Shown here: positions 44,465-58,200 of the stretch, piece by piece | Layout of the letters: each line of letters starts with the position of its first letter | How positions within the stretch are numbered: position 1 is the first letter of the stretch | Assembly: GCA_963995525.1 (NCBI GenBank) | Contig: OZ023205.1 | Coordinates: 51,660,738 to 51,724,737 of the forward strand | Source: Escarpia spicata | Taxonomy: Eukaryota; Annelida; Polychaeta; Sabellida; Siboglinidae | Direction: 5' to 3' | Length of the DNA: 64,000 bases | Made by a program: the position numbers and the translations under genes | Notes under the pieces: model-generated | What the model saw: the letters and a program-made list of their open reading frames with translations, nothing else | What the model was told of the DNA's origin: nothing | Database searches by the model: none

Positions 44465-45645
44465 ACAACGTAAATGGACCACCCAGCTTGCCATGCTGGT
44501 CTGCTGCATGAACGGACCACCCTATCTGGGTCTGTGTTGACAGACAGGACCTGGACTACAGTCTGTCACATGACTGGACCGCCGTCTTACATGACTTGAC
44601 CACCCAGTTTACTCAGGGATGGCATGTTTTTCCCACCCTGGGTGGGAAATACTGTCTTGGGAGAAACCCTTAACTAGTGGTAAAAACCAGGATAAATGGG
44701 GAAAATTTGTTAAAGTATTATAGCTGTATTGCAACTGTACCATCACCAGAATGATACTGGATAAATGTAATGTAGTTTGACTGAAAACTGCAACAAAAAA
44801 TAAAGTAGCCTTATCTGCTTACATTGTATAACTCATGGCACTGCTGTTGGCTACAGTTGCCCACTGACCCTGGTAGCCTTTGTTCATCAGTAGCCCACCG
44901 ACCCCACTCTGGCAGGGGAGCATTTCTGCTGCCCATCAGCATATATTGCACAACAATTGCTCATGGACCCCCATTTTTATGATGCAAGGCTTCCTATGTT
45001 CATTCAGACTGATCGTCCTTGACCAATCACTTTAATGGATAAGGGTGTTCCTGTGTGTTATTCATTAGCATTTTTATGTCACTCCAATGTCTTTTATTTT
45101 ATCTTATAAGGATCACACTTGGACTGGTAACCAGTATTTGCTCTCGCTATTAATTATCTTTCCAACTTGACTAGGTTTAGTTACAGGAACTAACAAATTT
45201 TAATCACAATTATGGACATAGTCCCGTTCTACGAGTTATTCCAAGATATTACTGGTAAATATCACTAAATACCAGGTATTTCCCACTGCCCTGTCTATAA
45301 CTGTTTTTTACCAGAAACGTACTATCCCTGAGTTTACTGCATGATTGGACCGCTGTTTGTTACATGATTGGATTGCCCGGTCTGTCACATGATTGTATAC
45401 AGGACCACATGATTGTATATGGACCACCAGTCTGTCACATGACTGGACCACCCAGTCTGTCACACGACTGGACCACCCAGTCTGTCACACGATTGGACCA
45501 GTCTGTCACACACGATTCTGTCACATGACTGGACCACCCAGTCTGTCACACGATCGGACCAGTCTGTCACACACGATTCTATCACATGATTGGACCAGTC
45601 TGTCACACACGATTCTGTCACATGATTGGACCACCCACCACGCCA
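44465..45645. repeat. GGACCACCCAGTCTGTCACA array, split by a hAT element
   Basis: Diverged 25-35 bp units with GACTGGACCACCCAGTCTGT and CACACGATTGGACC lie at 44465-44613 and 45339-45645. The hAT-type element at 44614-45330 was inserted within the array. Confidence 0.85.
44614..45330. mobile_element. Non-autonomous hAT-type element, 717 bp
   Basis: The 8-bp target duplication AGTTTACT at 44606-44613 is repeated exactly at 45331-45338. The ends are CAGGGATGGCATGTTT and the inverse of CAGGGATAGTACGTTT, typical of hAT elements. A palindrome CCCACCCTGGGTGGG lies just inside the left end. No transposase. It interrupts the GGACCACCCAG array downstream of KIN17. Confidence 0.85.
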
Positions 45646-46918
45646 TGTATTGATCTTGTTTAACAAATCAACAAGTAATAACAATCTGCATTTATTAGAT
45701 CCATGTATTGATAAATGACTGGGTATAAATACATATGTACAGTTTAAGGAAACGATTCCACTACATCAGTGTCTTACATGTCACATGTTGCTTACATCGA
45801 GTTAAATATTTACACGTAAACCAAGTAGAGAGACAGTAAACTGCTTTATACTTGTACAGACATGATGTCAATAGTTAAACTGAATGTATATATATATTGT
45901 AAAGCACCAAGTTTTCAAGTAAAACACCAGTTTTCAGATGTTATGACAATTGTGTGGTTTCACTATTTAAACCAGTTCATCTGTGCATTGCATAGAAAGT
46001 CTGCAGCATTAAATATGCAATGAATTTATAGTACATCGTCAATGGTTGTGATTTCATATTATCGCATTTATCGTAGCATTATTCTGCCAGTCCATGACAA
46101 AATCCTCTACCCCAAAATGGGACTAGGGTATTGAAGCTCTGAAACTACAAGTAACAACGTATTACAGAACCCATACATATAAGCCGTGTGTGACGGATAC
46201 CCAAGATTCTGGGTCTGGAAAATAAATCGAGGAAAGTCTTGTCAACTGAATCTGGCTGGCACATTCCAATAAATCTTGTATAACTGGTCACTGCTAAGTT
46301 TCTATGCCAAAACATTACTTTGATAAATAAATCGCACTTAGGACATACTAGCCTGCTCATACACTGTTTCAAATTATATTGTAATCCTTCAAAAACAAAT
46401 TCATGTGAAACCATGAATATGAAAAAAGCTGTTTTACAGAGAGGGGAACGTTTGTTGGATTGACAGAGTTCTACTTGAGCTAATAGTTTTCTTTCAAGTA
46501 CAAACCAAAAGTACAGACTATTTTCACTCGAGCTTAATGGTGCCTCATAAATTCAGTAGTTTTCCCTTGATATATTTCGAAATATTTTTGTGACAGCACA
46601 CCTACATAGTATCCTCTACAAAACACTTTCTCGTTTATACAATTTGTTGTATGTAGTTTTGGTAAAATCGCCAGACACACTTCTTCTTGCCCCAAGATAA
46701 AATCAAGTAACGTTAAAATTTGGAATCTTCACGTGAAGGCTGAATGTTGGTCTAGCAATTAGCTTTGGCAAGTTACCCAACAAAACAACCAAAGCCCATT
46801 CTTTCGACCAACTAAACAAATGTATGCATATTTTTTAATTAAATCGACGGTGGATATTATTAAAACATTACATATCTAGATATGAAAGAACCAGATTTGT
46901 GATACGCTGTTTACAAAC
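45646..46918. other. Intergenic, no gene seen
   Basis: AT-rich sequence between the convergent KIN17 and GRIP genes. No exon or array recognised. Confidence 0.4.
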
Positions 46919-47079
46919 CAGGGCTCGGTTTCATGAAACGGCTAAGAACGTTCTTAACGCCAAGATGATTGTCTTAGTAAATTACACATTTTTTTTATAT
47001 GAGCAAACATAGGTGTTATGCAAACAAAAAAGCCAAGTAATTGCATAACTTTAAGTATGCTTCATGTAACCGGCCCCAG
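46919..47079. mobile_element. 161-bp MITE with CAGGGCTCGGTTTCATGAAAC ends
   Basis: The left end CAGGGCTCGGTTTCATGAAA matches the reverse complement of the right end (CTGGGGCCGGTTACATGAAG) at most positions. TAAGAACGTTCTTA just inside is a palindrome. Small, non-coding. Confidence 0.7.
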
Positions 47080-49060
47080 TTGAGAACGACTCTGAACACA
47101 TCTATATATTTATTATGTATGCACAAATGTCCCTATTTCATATAAGGAGGTGCTCTCGCAGTAAATAGTATACAGACCTTCCAGTGGAGATAACTACTTG
47201 TTCATTTGTCTCTCTATCAAATAGAACAGCAAGTCAAGTATGGACTAAGAAGTAGGAACTTCCGTGACAATGCCATAAAGAAATACAAACAAACTACCGG
47301 TATAAAGTAAACTGTTTCAAGAATAAAAACACTTGTCATCATCAAATACAGAATAAATATCTGGGATCCATTATAAACACAATTTAAAGAGAATGTACGA
47401 CGATTTTCATTGGTAAACTGAACGACTATTTAATTTATTTAAATATAATACCCACACACCTCTCATGATATTTCACATCATACCAATAAATCTTCACTTT
47501 AGGAGGTGATATATAATACTTTTCCGATGGTAAATATATTACAGCAATAAAGATTAAACACATCAAATATGACAACTGGTAATCTAGATGCACTTTGAGA
47601 TATAAAAACTCCAGATAATCTGGTCAGTAAATTTGTTAACCAATGACAATCGTACAGTCACTTTCGTTTTGATTTATGGTCTCTCCATAAAGACTTAATA
47701 TGTTCTTCAAAGGGACATAAATGCTGTGAACTGTTCTATCTAGCGCTAAGCTCGTACAAGTGAAAACAGCATAAATAAATGTAGTTATAAAGGCTGTGCA
47801 CCCGAAAACTGCCCACAAGTGATACCTGGAAAACGGTTGATGGCCGACCAGGATAAGACTTGGTTAAATCACTACACGGAATGCATCTTGTAAAGTGTCA
47901 TCCACGCAGTGGGATACAAACCAACGCACGTCTGTTTGGGTGCACAACAACAAAATAATACAAAACGAAACATTTCCAGAAATGTCTCAACGAAACGAGA
48001 AAGCAAGCCAACAGAAATCGCGACAGCAAATTCTGACGACACGAAATGATTCGTATGACAATATCGGCCATCGGAACAGAATGCATCGTTAGAGCTAGCG
48101 TGGTATCAGACATCATAGCACTCAACATGGCGGGCAGCCTATGTCAAGGAAACGTACAGATGCAGGCTTACGATAGAATAAAAGACAAGTTATGTGTAAA
48201 CAATCACAATTCCGTTCAAATGGTGCACATGACTATCTACGTGATGTGACTTCAGCTATGACTCTACCTGTACAAAGTCACATGATTCTGCCAATCCAGT
48301 AGAGAACCATGATAGTGCTAATCTAATCTACATGATTGACGGATCCAGTATGTCACGTTTTTTGTAGCAACCAAGTCCAACAATCTTAGTAAACTATTGA
48401 CATAAACGTGAAGCCGCCGGACAGTCCACCACGTTTTCCATAGAAATTCTTCCACCAATTTATTTTGCGACAAAACAAAGGGTAAAGTTGTCCAAGTGAG
48501 ACTAGGAATACGCAGGAGAGGCTGATCCGACTGATGTATATCGCCTTAGTAATGTAAATGTATATGCCTGGTGGAGGTCGTAACTTTAATTGTGACGTCA
48601 GATTCTGGATCCGTCAATCCAACGGCAAAAGAGAACCATTGACCGGTTCAGTTGAAGAATCGCTGTTGTCATGCAGACACACTAATCTAGACATTAGTGT
48701 CGTTGCATAGTCTTCACAAGCTGACTTCACCGGTCACATCAACTGATATCTGTCCACATTATACACAATTTATTATTATACACATGCGGTAATATTATAC
48801 ACATCCATCCAAGATAGTACACCAATCAGTGAAGATATATTTTACAGGAAACATGGCACTTTGTTGTTGTCGCATGGACGACAATCACGTTACACATTCT
48901 GAGCAATGGAAGACTCCGTCTTAGTTCCACCTTGCAATCCTTCTAATGCAGCAAATATCCGTTAAACAACTCAGCATTATACATGCTTGACGATGTTCGA
49001 TTCACGAATTACCCACTAGGTGTCATTGCCAAAAACGACTGTTCAGCGAGTTTCGTCCAC
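47080..49060. other. Region 3' of GRIP, no gene seen
   Basis: Likely contains the GRIP 3' UTR just below 49061, but I cannot place a poly(A) site. Short frames here show no recognisable domain. Confidence 0.4.
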
Positions 49061-49249
49061 TCAGACCTCTTTTACATTAAGTCCGTCGTCTGGCTGCATT
49101 TCCCACAATTCATAGTCCTCCTCTTGCTGCCGTAACTTCACCTCGGCGATCGGGTTGCGACTCAAAACTAGCTCCACTTGGTTGCCGGCGTTGGCGATCA
49201 GTGGCACCACCTGGCTGCAGTCGAGATCCTTCGTGCGTACGTCGTTCAC
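49061..49249 (-). CDS. GRIP last exon: end of PDZ7 and stop
   Basis: Encodes [20 protein letters not shown] and [11 protein letters not shown], then an acidic tail ending DGLNVKEV and TGA at 49061-49063. Acceptor TTCTAG. Confidence 0.96.
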   Translation of the reverse strand: MNDVRTKDLDCSQVVPLIANAGNQVELVLSRNPIAEVKLRQQEEDYELWEMQPDDGLNVKEV

Positions 49250-52200
49250 CTAGAACATATGCCCGAAAGAAGTCGGTCAATACAATGTTGAGCATGTCAC
49301 AACTGGGTATCTTGGTGGGCACGGTGGAACCTCAGTGTTGAGGTTATCCTTAGGACTCGGTAAAACTGACCTGAACTCATTTCCTACACTTTACTATTAC
49401 ATATATGATTTTAGACAGTCAAAGGGTGACCTTAATTGCAAGGTTGCTGTATTAGTGAGGTGATGATAAAGTACGGTTCAACTGAAGTCTCTTTGTTGCC
49501 ATGTCACGTCAGTTCAATCATAATTAGCTGCCAATTTTATTGTTCTTTATACGTGATTGTAAGAAGCTCATATCATATACTTAAATTCTCATGAGCTAAC
49601 CAATATGGTGGTTTTGCACATCAAGCGAATTCGTCGCAGCAAGGAAGGGTCAACTGCCTGAGGCTGTCCTCGTTTCCATGGATTCAGTTCAGTATTGCAT
49701 ACATGGAATATTGCGACCGTTCTTCGGCATAAAAATGATGACCACTTGGTTTTGGTAATATTATCTAGAATCTGCCACCACGTTCTGGTGGGTGGTGCCT
49801 TCAACCAATAAAACAACACGTCTTTGGACGTTAATAACCTATGAGACCACCTCTTATCAACGCCGTGAAATTAAAATAAAACTACCACCCCTTACGACTG
49901 AGGTAAAAATAACACCCTAGTTTACCTGTAGGAGTCGGTCGTACTGATTGAGCACCCTGGACTGGTCAGCCGGCCCCCCGGGACGTATCGCACTAATGAA
50001 CACGCCCTTCTCGTAGATTCCATCAGAGACACCAAATCCAAAGTCATCCAAACTGCTGTACTTGCGCAATACGACACGGAACAGTTCGACGGGGGTGGGT
50101 GTGAAGATGTTCTGCAGCTGTTCCTCCACTTCCCTCAAATGCATTTCCGCTCCAAGCGACTTCCCTGGCAGGTCGCCGAATTCGTTGTCGAGATCGGGTG
50201 AGCTTGCACCTGACAGACACCCATTCTGCTGCAGCGCCCCCTCGCCGTTATCATAGGCAAGATTCGACGCCGACTCGTCGAGTTCGTACAAGACACTGTT
50301 GGCATTGTCGTCCAACTGTGACGGACTAATCATGCCGTCCTCACCCATCGAGGCAGGTTTCTTGGTGCTGCCCTCAGGTGGCAGTTTACCGGTGGCGGCA
50401 CCGCGGTTGATCGAGCCGAGTTGGTCGAGTTCGTAGAGGCGTGACGACCACTCGTCCGCATCGTTGCTGCTCGAGAAACTGAGTGGCACGGATGGACTAC
50501 AGGTGGCGCCACTGCTGTGGCTCCAGTCATCCTCGTTGATGTGGAGTTCGCCATCGTCCAGGTACGGCTTCTCTCGTCTCCAGCCGCCATTGGTGCCACC
50601 TGGTGGACCATAGCAGTGGATTGTAGGTAGCAGTGGCTCCTCCTTGCCACTACCACTGCTGCCGGAACCTAAAAAGACAGCAGGTTTTAAAACTGTGTCC
50701 TCGATTCACGTAGCCCGTCATGAATCAAGTTAATTACGTTTCAAATTTGTAGATTGTGAAAAATTTCATTATTATGCAATCAGTTCAATAAATTATATGT
50801 AGTTTTGTTAAAAGGAGATTGTCCATTTGTTTTAATTATAAAATCATGTTACACATTGTAAACTATATTTATTATAATACACTGACTGTCCAAATAAGTG
50901 CTTTGGAACGAAACAATTTGTTTACATAACAGCGGACAGCTTTCCAATGCATGGTCTCAGCTCCGATTACTAGAGATGGATATGTGCATCACATCATACA
51001 TCGCCACACCCCCGTCTGGCCATGACCTTTTTCAGAATTATCTGAGCTCGCTATTCAGTGATTTCAATTACATCTCGGTGATTTTTGTGAACACTGAACA
51101 GTTGAATTCAAAAGTTGCCTGTGCTTCGTCAAAACATACCTGGGTGGAAAGTAGGTTAGACTACCTACAGTTTATACTATATAACATACCTGGGCGGAAA
51201 GTAGGTTAGACTACCTACAGTTTATACTGTATAACATACCTGGGCGGAAAGTAGGTTAGACTACCTACAGTTTATACTGTATAACATATCTGGGTGGTAA
51301 GTAGGTTAGACAACCTACAATTTATACTGTATAACATACCTGGGTGGTAAGTAGGTTAGACTACCTACAGTTTATACTGTATAACATACCTGGGTGGTAA
51401 GTAGGTTAGACTACCTACAGTTTATACTGTATAACATACCTGGGCGGAAAGTAGGTTAGACTACCTACAGTTTATACTGTACAACATACCTGGGTGGAAA
51501 GTAGGTTAAACTACCTACAGTTTATACTGTATAACATACCTGGGTGGTAAGTAGGTTAGACTACCTACAGTTTATACTGTATAACATACCTGGGTGGTAA
51601 GTAGGTTAGACTACCTACAGTTTATACTGTATAACATACCTGGGCGGAAAGTAGGTTAGACTACCTACAGTTTATACTGTATAACATACCTGGGCGGAAA
51701 GTAGGTTAGACTACCTACAGTTTATACTGTATAACATACCTGGGCGGAAAGTAGGTTAGACTACCTACAGTTTATACTGTATAACATACCTGGGTGGTAA
51801 GTAGGTTAGACAACCTACAATTTATACTGTATAACATACCTGGGTGGTAAGTAGGTTAGACTACCTACAGTTTATACTGTATAACATACCTGGGTGGTAA
51901 GTAGGTTAGGCAACCTACAATTTATACTGTATAACATACCTGGGCGGTACGTAGGTTAGACTACCTACAGTTTATTCTGTATAACATGGTTTTACAGTAA
52001 CAACAGACAACCTCCTTTTAAAATTATACTGTGAGATCTGGTTTTACATGAAGGGAAGAGGAACTGCATCATGCAGAAGGCCTACCTTCATTACGTGTGT
52101 CTAAATGCTTTGCCTTAGTGACCGCACGACCATTGGCCGCATTGTTGCTGTCCAATCCAGAGCTGTCCCATGACTCCAGCGCACTGTCTACACTCTGCTC

Positions 52201-55200
52201 AAACATATCATAATAAAATAAACTACTACACATTCTTTGCATGTCGCTACATTGCATTTCATTATGTGTTGGCGAGTTCTGCATTTGTGAATCTTTGAAA
52301 ACCATTTTTACAGAGCAAGACCAAACGTGCTTAGAATTAGTCAATTAAAACGTTAAGGACACAGAATGATCTATTGTTTAAAAAATGTATAAACAAATTT
52401 TAAAAATACATTTTTTTCCAACGATTTGCTCTATACTCGGTCAAACTACTTAATTGCACAACTTACTATACCATTGGTTAGAATAAATAACGTAAATGGA
52501 AATATTTGAATTTAATTTTCCATGAGACTTTCCACAAAACAAGTCCAATAATTATCCAGTTATCATGATAATGCAAATTTATTATTACTTAATATCTCAC
52601 CTTTTTTAATACACACGTAATACACTGCGCATTTGGTCAAGATAGGACAAACAGTTTTTAAGATATAACAGTTAATTAAAATATGACATTTCACAATATT
52701 TCAGAATCACTATCAGAACCTGGTGTGTACTTAGGGTAGTTTTTATTTGCATTATAAAACTGACACTTACATCATGTGCTTTGCCGGCAACACCATTTTT
52801 GCATTCTGGAACAAGCGACAATAATACACATAATTCAACAAACATGACACAGCCAGCCAAGGATTGTTTCAGTAATGGCCTAATGCATGGTATAATGGCT
52901 AATGTAGTCAGAAAGTTAAATAACAATATTACAAATTATAGGAACAAAAATGCGGTAGCAAAAAAATGAACAGTTAAGCTAGATTCGGAGCAACGGAAAA
53001 TTTTGCTCTCATTTTGGGCATCTAGTCAGCCTAAATCTTGCCAAATTTCAATATTTTCTATTTTATTTACTTTAAGACCATATATCTGCCAACTTTTCTG
53101 TTTCATAAACCTCCAACTGCACCCTGTGGGGCTCAGCCAAAAACCTCCAAAAACCCCTCCGGTTAGGACATCAAACTGCAAACCCCTTGAGGCTCACCAA
53201 AAAACTACAACCAGGAGATTTTCTTCTTTTCCAGGAAACCGTGAGACTCACAACAAATCCAGGAGAGTCCTGGAAAATCTACAACGTTACAGGTATGTGA
53301 CCAGTATATCTTAAGTAGCCTAGTGAGGTAGGTAAGCCATATTATACATACTTGGGGGCGCTGTGGGGCGTGTGATCTTGAGGGTAACAGCAGCGTGAGT
53401 TAACTGCAGCATACGGATGGCCTCGGACAGGGGGCGCCCCTGCAGTGTCTCGCCGTTTATTGCCAGTATGCGATCTCCAATGTGGAGAGCTCCGGTTCTG
53501 AAAGACGGCAAACACCAAACATTATTACCCTGTTACACGATTACATCATTTGTAATCAGTTACATGAAATTATAGTAAATACACCATAATACTACAGATC
53601 TAGAAGTAGTTCTTACACAAGCATAAACTTTAAAATATAACAATATCATACATGAAATGGAAAACATTATATGAAATAATGCGCCACAGAATGAAGCAAA
53701 TTACATTTTGTAAATGATCATTTTTTTGTGATACATGAAATACTATAGTGTTGTCATCAGTATATGTGAAATAATAATTGGTTATTGGCACATAGAAGCA
53801 CTAGTGTAGCAACATAAATGTACCTGTTACTGAAAGGTGTTAATATCTTTAAAACAAAATTGAAACTTAGTTTAAAAAATTTTAGTTTTAAAATCCATAA
53901 ATGATTCATAAGATGCATTTACTTTTCCGCCAGCCCTCCTTTTGTGAGCCCTGATATGAATATGGGATCAAACGGGTCCTCTGTGCCAGACACTGTGATG
54001 CCCAGTGGACCGCCCTGCTTTGGTAGCTCCACAGTGTACGTGACAGATGCAGCCGCGTCTTGTTCCTCTGTCACACGACACATGTCAATCATATATATAT
54101 CATAATATGACACATGTCAATCATAGGTCTCATAACATGACACCTGTCAATCACAATCACAGCTCTCATGACACGATGACTCATCACAGCTCTCATACGA
54201 CATATATCAATCATAGCTCTGGTAATATATGTAAAACAAATGTTGAATAACACTCGTTGCAGACAGAATTATATTGAACTTTGTAGATAGGACATATTAA
54301 TTTAATACCCTAAATGTTTGGTATTCACTATTTGTATCCTGATCAAAAGGTCACTTCTTATATAGTGCAGTCCAGTCCGTATGACAGCTCAGTGTTTAAT
54401 ATTTCAGCCCCCGGCAGACCTGTTCATTTGAACACAAGCTTGAAACCATTCAGTCTATTCATTCACATATATCCAGTTTTACCCACTGCTGTCTACAGCC
54501 AGGCAATGTGTAGTGAACAGAATTGCCCAGACTTCGAAACAGCAGCAAAAGCAATCAAATTTGGTTTCTCTCGTTTGAGAGGCTTGTGTCATAACCAGCG
54601 CCCCACATTTTACATGAAGATACTTATCACAATCATACAAGTTTGTGCTACGAGCACCTGCAACTGGTTATACATGAAACATAATAATGCGTAATGAATT
54701 TGGGGCAATCAGGGAAGATTGACTGATAACAAATCGCGGAGCCGTGAGAGTACCTGAGAATGTGTCGTCTTTGTGTATCTTGAGCTTGACGACGCTGTCG
54801 GCCTGCTGCAGGAGTCTTGCTGCCTCCTCAATGCTGCATGTGTCTGTGCGTACGTTGTCTATCGCCAACAGGTGGTCACCCGCGTGGATTGTCCCCGTCC
54901 TACAACACATCAAACATCAACAACGTTCACAAGGCACATATAACAGGCCATATATAAAAGGCCACAATGGTATGGACTGCAAGGTATTGTTGCAAGTGGT
55001 TGTCTTTCTCCTTTCTACTACTATAAGTACAAGTCGTGCAATTGAAATTGTAACAATTCTTTATTTCACAACTTTATAACAACTCTGTATCATAAAGGTA
55101 AGTGCCCATTCCACACTCTCTCTCTCTCTTGCTAAATTCAAATTTAAGTGTGGTCATCACACGAATGCACTTGTCCATAACAATACATTTCACAAAACAG

Positions 55201-58200
55201 AAAAAACCCGAAATGTGAAAGTGTCGATTTTTAGTCTATTGCATTTTTAAAAACAATAAACAATTTACTGTTAGTTACTATAAAAAACTACTCAAGTACT
55301 GGTAGAGTAACAAAGTAGTTTTACTTTGTTACATGACACCACTGGCCATTTATCATCTATTACTCTGTAGTACCTGTAGGCAACGCTGCCTTTCTTCACA
55401 TCTGATATGACAAGGGGATCACCAGACTTCCTCTTTGTTGGTGCTGAAACACATCATTATACATGTAATATTAATAAAAATGACTTCTTTAGCCAAATAT
55501 CCTCTGAAAATCTGAGCTCAGTGGCGAAACAAAACCAAAGGAATAAGCGTTCTCACAATCATGTACAAAGCAAAAGTCGTCAACAGATGGAATTGCTAAG
55601 AAGCTAAGGTTATAAGCAGTATTAAAAAGATAGGATTGTTTAGATGGCGGCAAAATGAAACTATACTTAAGACTGACAGAGCAGGAGTTCCACGAATGTA
55701 GTATACAGTGCACTGGTAGTGAACAGATATCACCCAGGGATTTAAATGGTAGAAGACGATTTGAATCCCGAGCTCTGACAAACCTGATTGGAACTATGAC
55801 ACTGTGTGCTATTTATGCCCTGTGGAGAAACCAGAAATATCCCTCCCATCCTTCAAAAGACACGTGAGAAAAATGTGCTTCATGATGTTGATTAGAAGCA
55901 CCTAACCTGCGTGATCTGTATGTATCTCACTTCACATTTCACTGGTTTTTTAAAGGAAACATTTCAAAGGGAAAGCATTAGTGACAATGACCAGTGCACA
56001 CATATCAACTGGGCTGATGTAAAAACTTTAGAAAAACCTATTATTTAGTATTTCCCCCCTAATGTGCCCCAGTAAATCATGCACATGCTACAACTGATAT
56101 GTTTTCAGCAGCTTGCATGTTATAAATTTTCAACAACTTCATCATTCACCACACAAATGAGAAAAGAACACATTAAAAGGAGGGAGTCTGTGCCTAGTTT
56201 TTTTTCTCAAATATTATGTTCTTAAGACTACAATAACTATGTTGAAGGTATACTGTCCGCCAAGTTGTGTTTAGTAAGCTTGTAACAACATTCGCAATTT
56301 TGAAGATTTGTCCCCGGAGCTTGTTCAAATGGCAAACACAACACTCAGTTTCAAAAGAAGATTTATTGGCTGTCGAAGCAGGCCGAGCGGGAATACCCTT
56401 TGATGTTCTCATTTGTCCACGTTCAACATGGCACACTTCCTGTTACAAATTACGACACTGGCAAATTCTGGGTAGAGAAACAGACTCCTCCCTATTAACA
56501 CTCACCACTGATAGTGATGCCAAGAGTCGAGGACCTCTTGGCGAGTTTCACTGTGAACGTGCCCGTAGTCGTCACAACTGATTCTGTCAAGAAGCAATCA
56601 AAACAGAGTCAATATAGTCAGAGGAAAATTTACTCCATAAACATTTGGCAAAAATATATTTTTAAAGTCATCAATATGTCAATCTATTTAACTTCATAGT
56701 CAAACCTGAATTAACAGATATAGTGAAACCTCGTTATTAACGTCACCCTTGGGACTGGATAAAAGTGACATGAATAGCGAGGTGACCGTTTTAGAGGGAC
56801 TAATTTCCTATACTTTACTCTTACAAGAATCATTTGGGACTGTGTCAGGGTGGCCTTAATTGTAAGGTGGCTACATTACCGAGGTGACCGTAAAGCTAGG
56901 ATCGACTGTAACACAATTCAACACACAATAAAAACATTACTTCTTATTGTTACAGGGTTTCTAATTGTCACGTCTCGGCTGGAGATATGCTTAGAACTAA
57001 CAAAACACGAAACTAACAAAATGTAAAAGACAACCACAGCCATAACTTAAGGTACAAAAGACAAGCGAATGAATGTTGAGAACATCTCACATATCGGGAG
57101 AGAAAAACAAACATCTGGGTAAGAAAGAATACAAAGGTCATAGATAGAGCAATTCAGAAGACAGAAGTGGACCTGGGCAGGGCACATCAGCAGACTACGA
57201 GATAACTGATCGACATCGCGTATCACAACCTGGAGACCTTACGAAGGGAAACGATCTAGAGGAAGACCGGCGAGACGGTGGAGTGACGAACTTGACGAGT
57301 ACTGGAAGGGCACAATCGGGCAGAGGATAGCGCAAGACAGGTAGATTTGGAAACGACATGCTGAAGCCTTCGCCCAACCACGGGACATTACGCCTGCACA
57401 ATGATGATGATGAACATCTCACATTTACAGCAGACAGCAATGGTAAATTCTGTTACAAATGAAAGAATCATACCAGCGACGGCAAACTCAATGTGCAGGG
57501 TGACCTTCGGGCTGGAATTATGCAGCATCTGGTTGATCTCGTTGAGTGATCGCCCGTCCAGGAAATGCCCATTGATGGCCACTAGGCGGTCACTCTCTTG
57601 TATGACTGCGGACCTGAAGAGCGGGAAAGAGAACTGTTGAATGATGCATCTAACAGGAATGTATACGGAATATAATTCTAATAATAATACAAAATAATTT
57701 GTTGTCTTGCGCAATTAATTCAGATTCACATAAAAGCTTACTAAAACGTGAAAATTACACCTTAATAATTAAAACTTTATTTATACACTAAAATCACTGT
57801 ATAACTCTCTCTGTGGTGTTTACAATCTATAAAATGCTAAAATATTAATAATAATAATAATTAATTAAATATTGCTAAAACTTGGCTAATCAGAACTAAA
57901 ATTTAGACACTAAACCACACATTAAAGTTTAAAATATATGGGCAGTACCACTTGGTGTTAAATAAATAAATATAGATTGGGAATTACATTCAAATAAGGA
58001 TTAATAACAAATAATAAAAAGAATAAGCTAGACAAAATAAAATAAATGTACATTGGAAGTTATATATTATAAGGATAACGAATATTTAAAGAGAAAATAA
58101 TATAACTATACAATGTGAGTTACATTCAAACAAGGATAGAAAATACACAACAGATAATAATACTGTCAAACAAATTCTGACACGTCACACTCAATAAAAG

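Noticed and set aside
47895..48249. Overlapping short frames on both strands near the GRIP 3' end
   Set aside because: No domain, no splice context and typical random composition.
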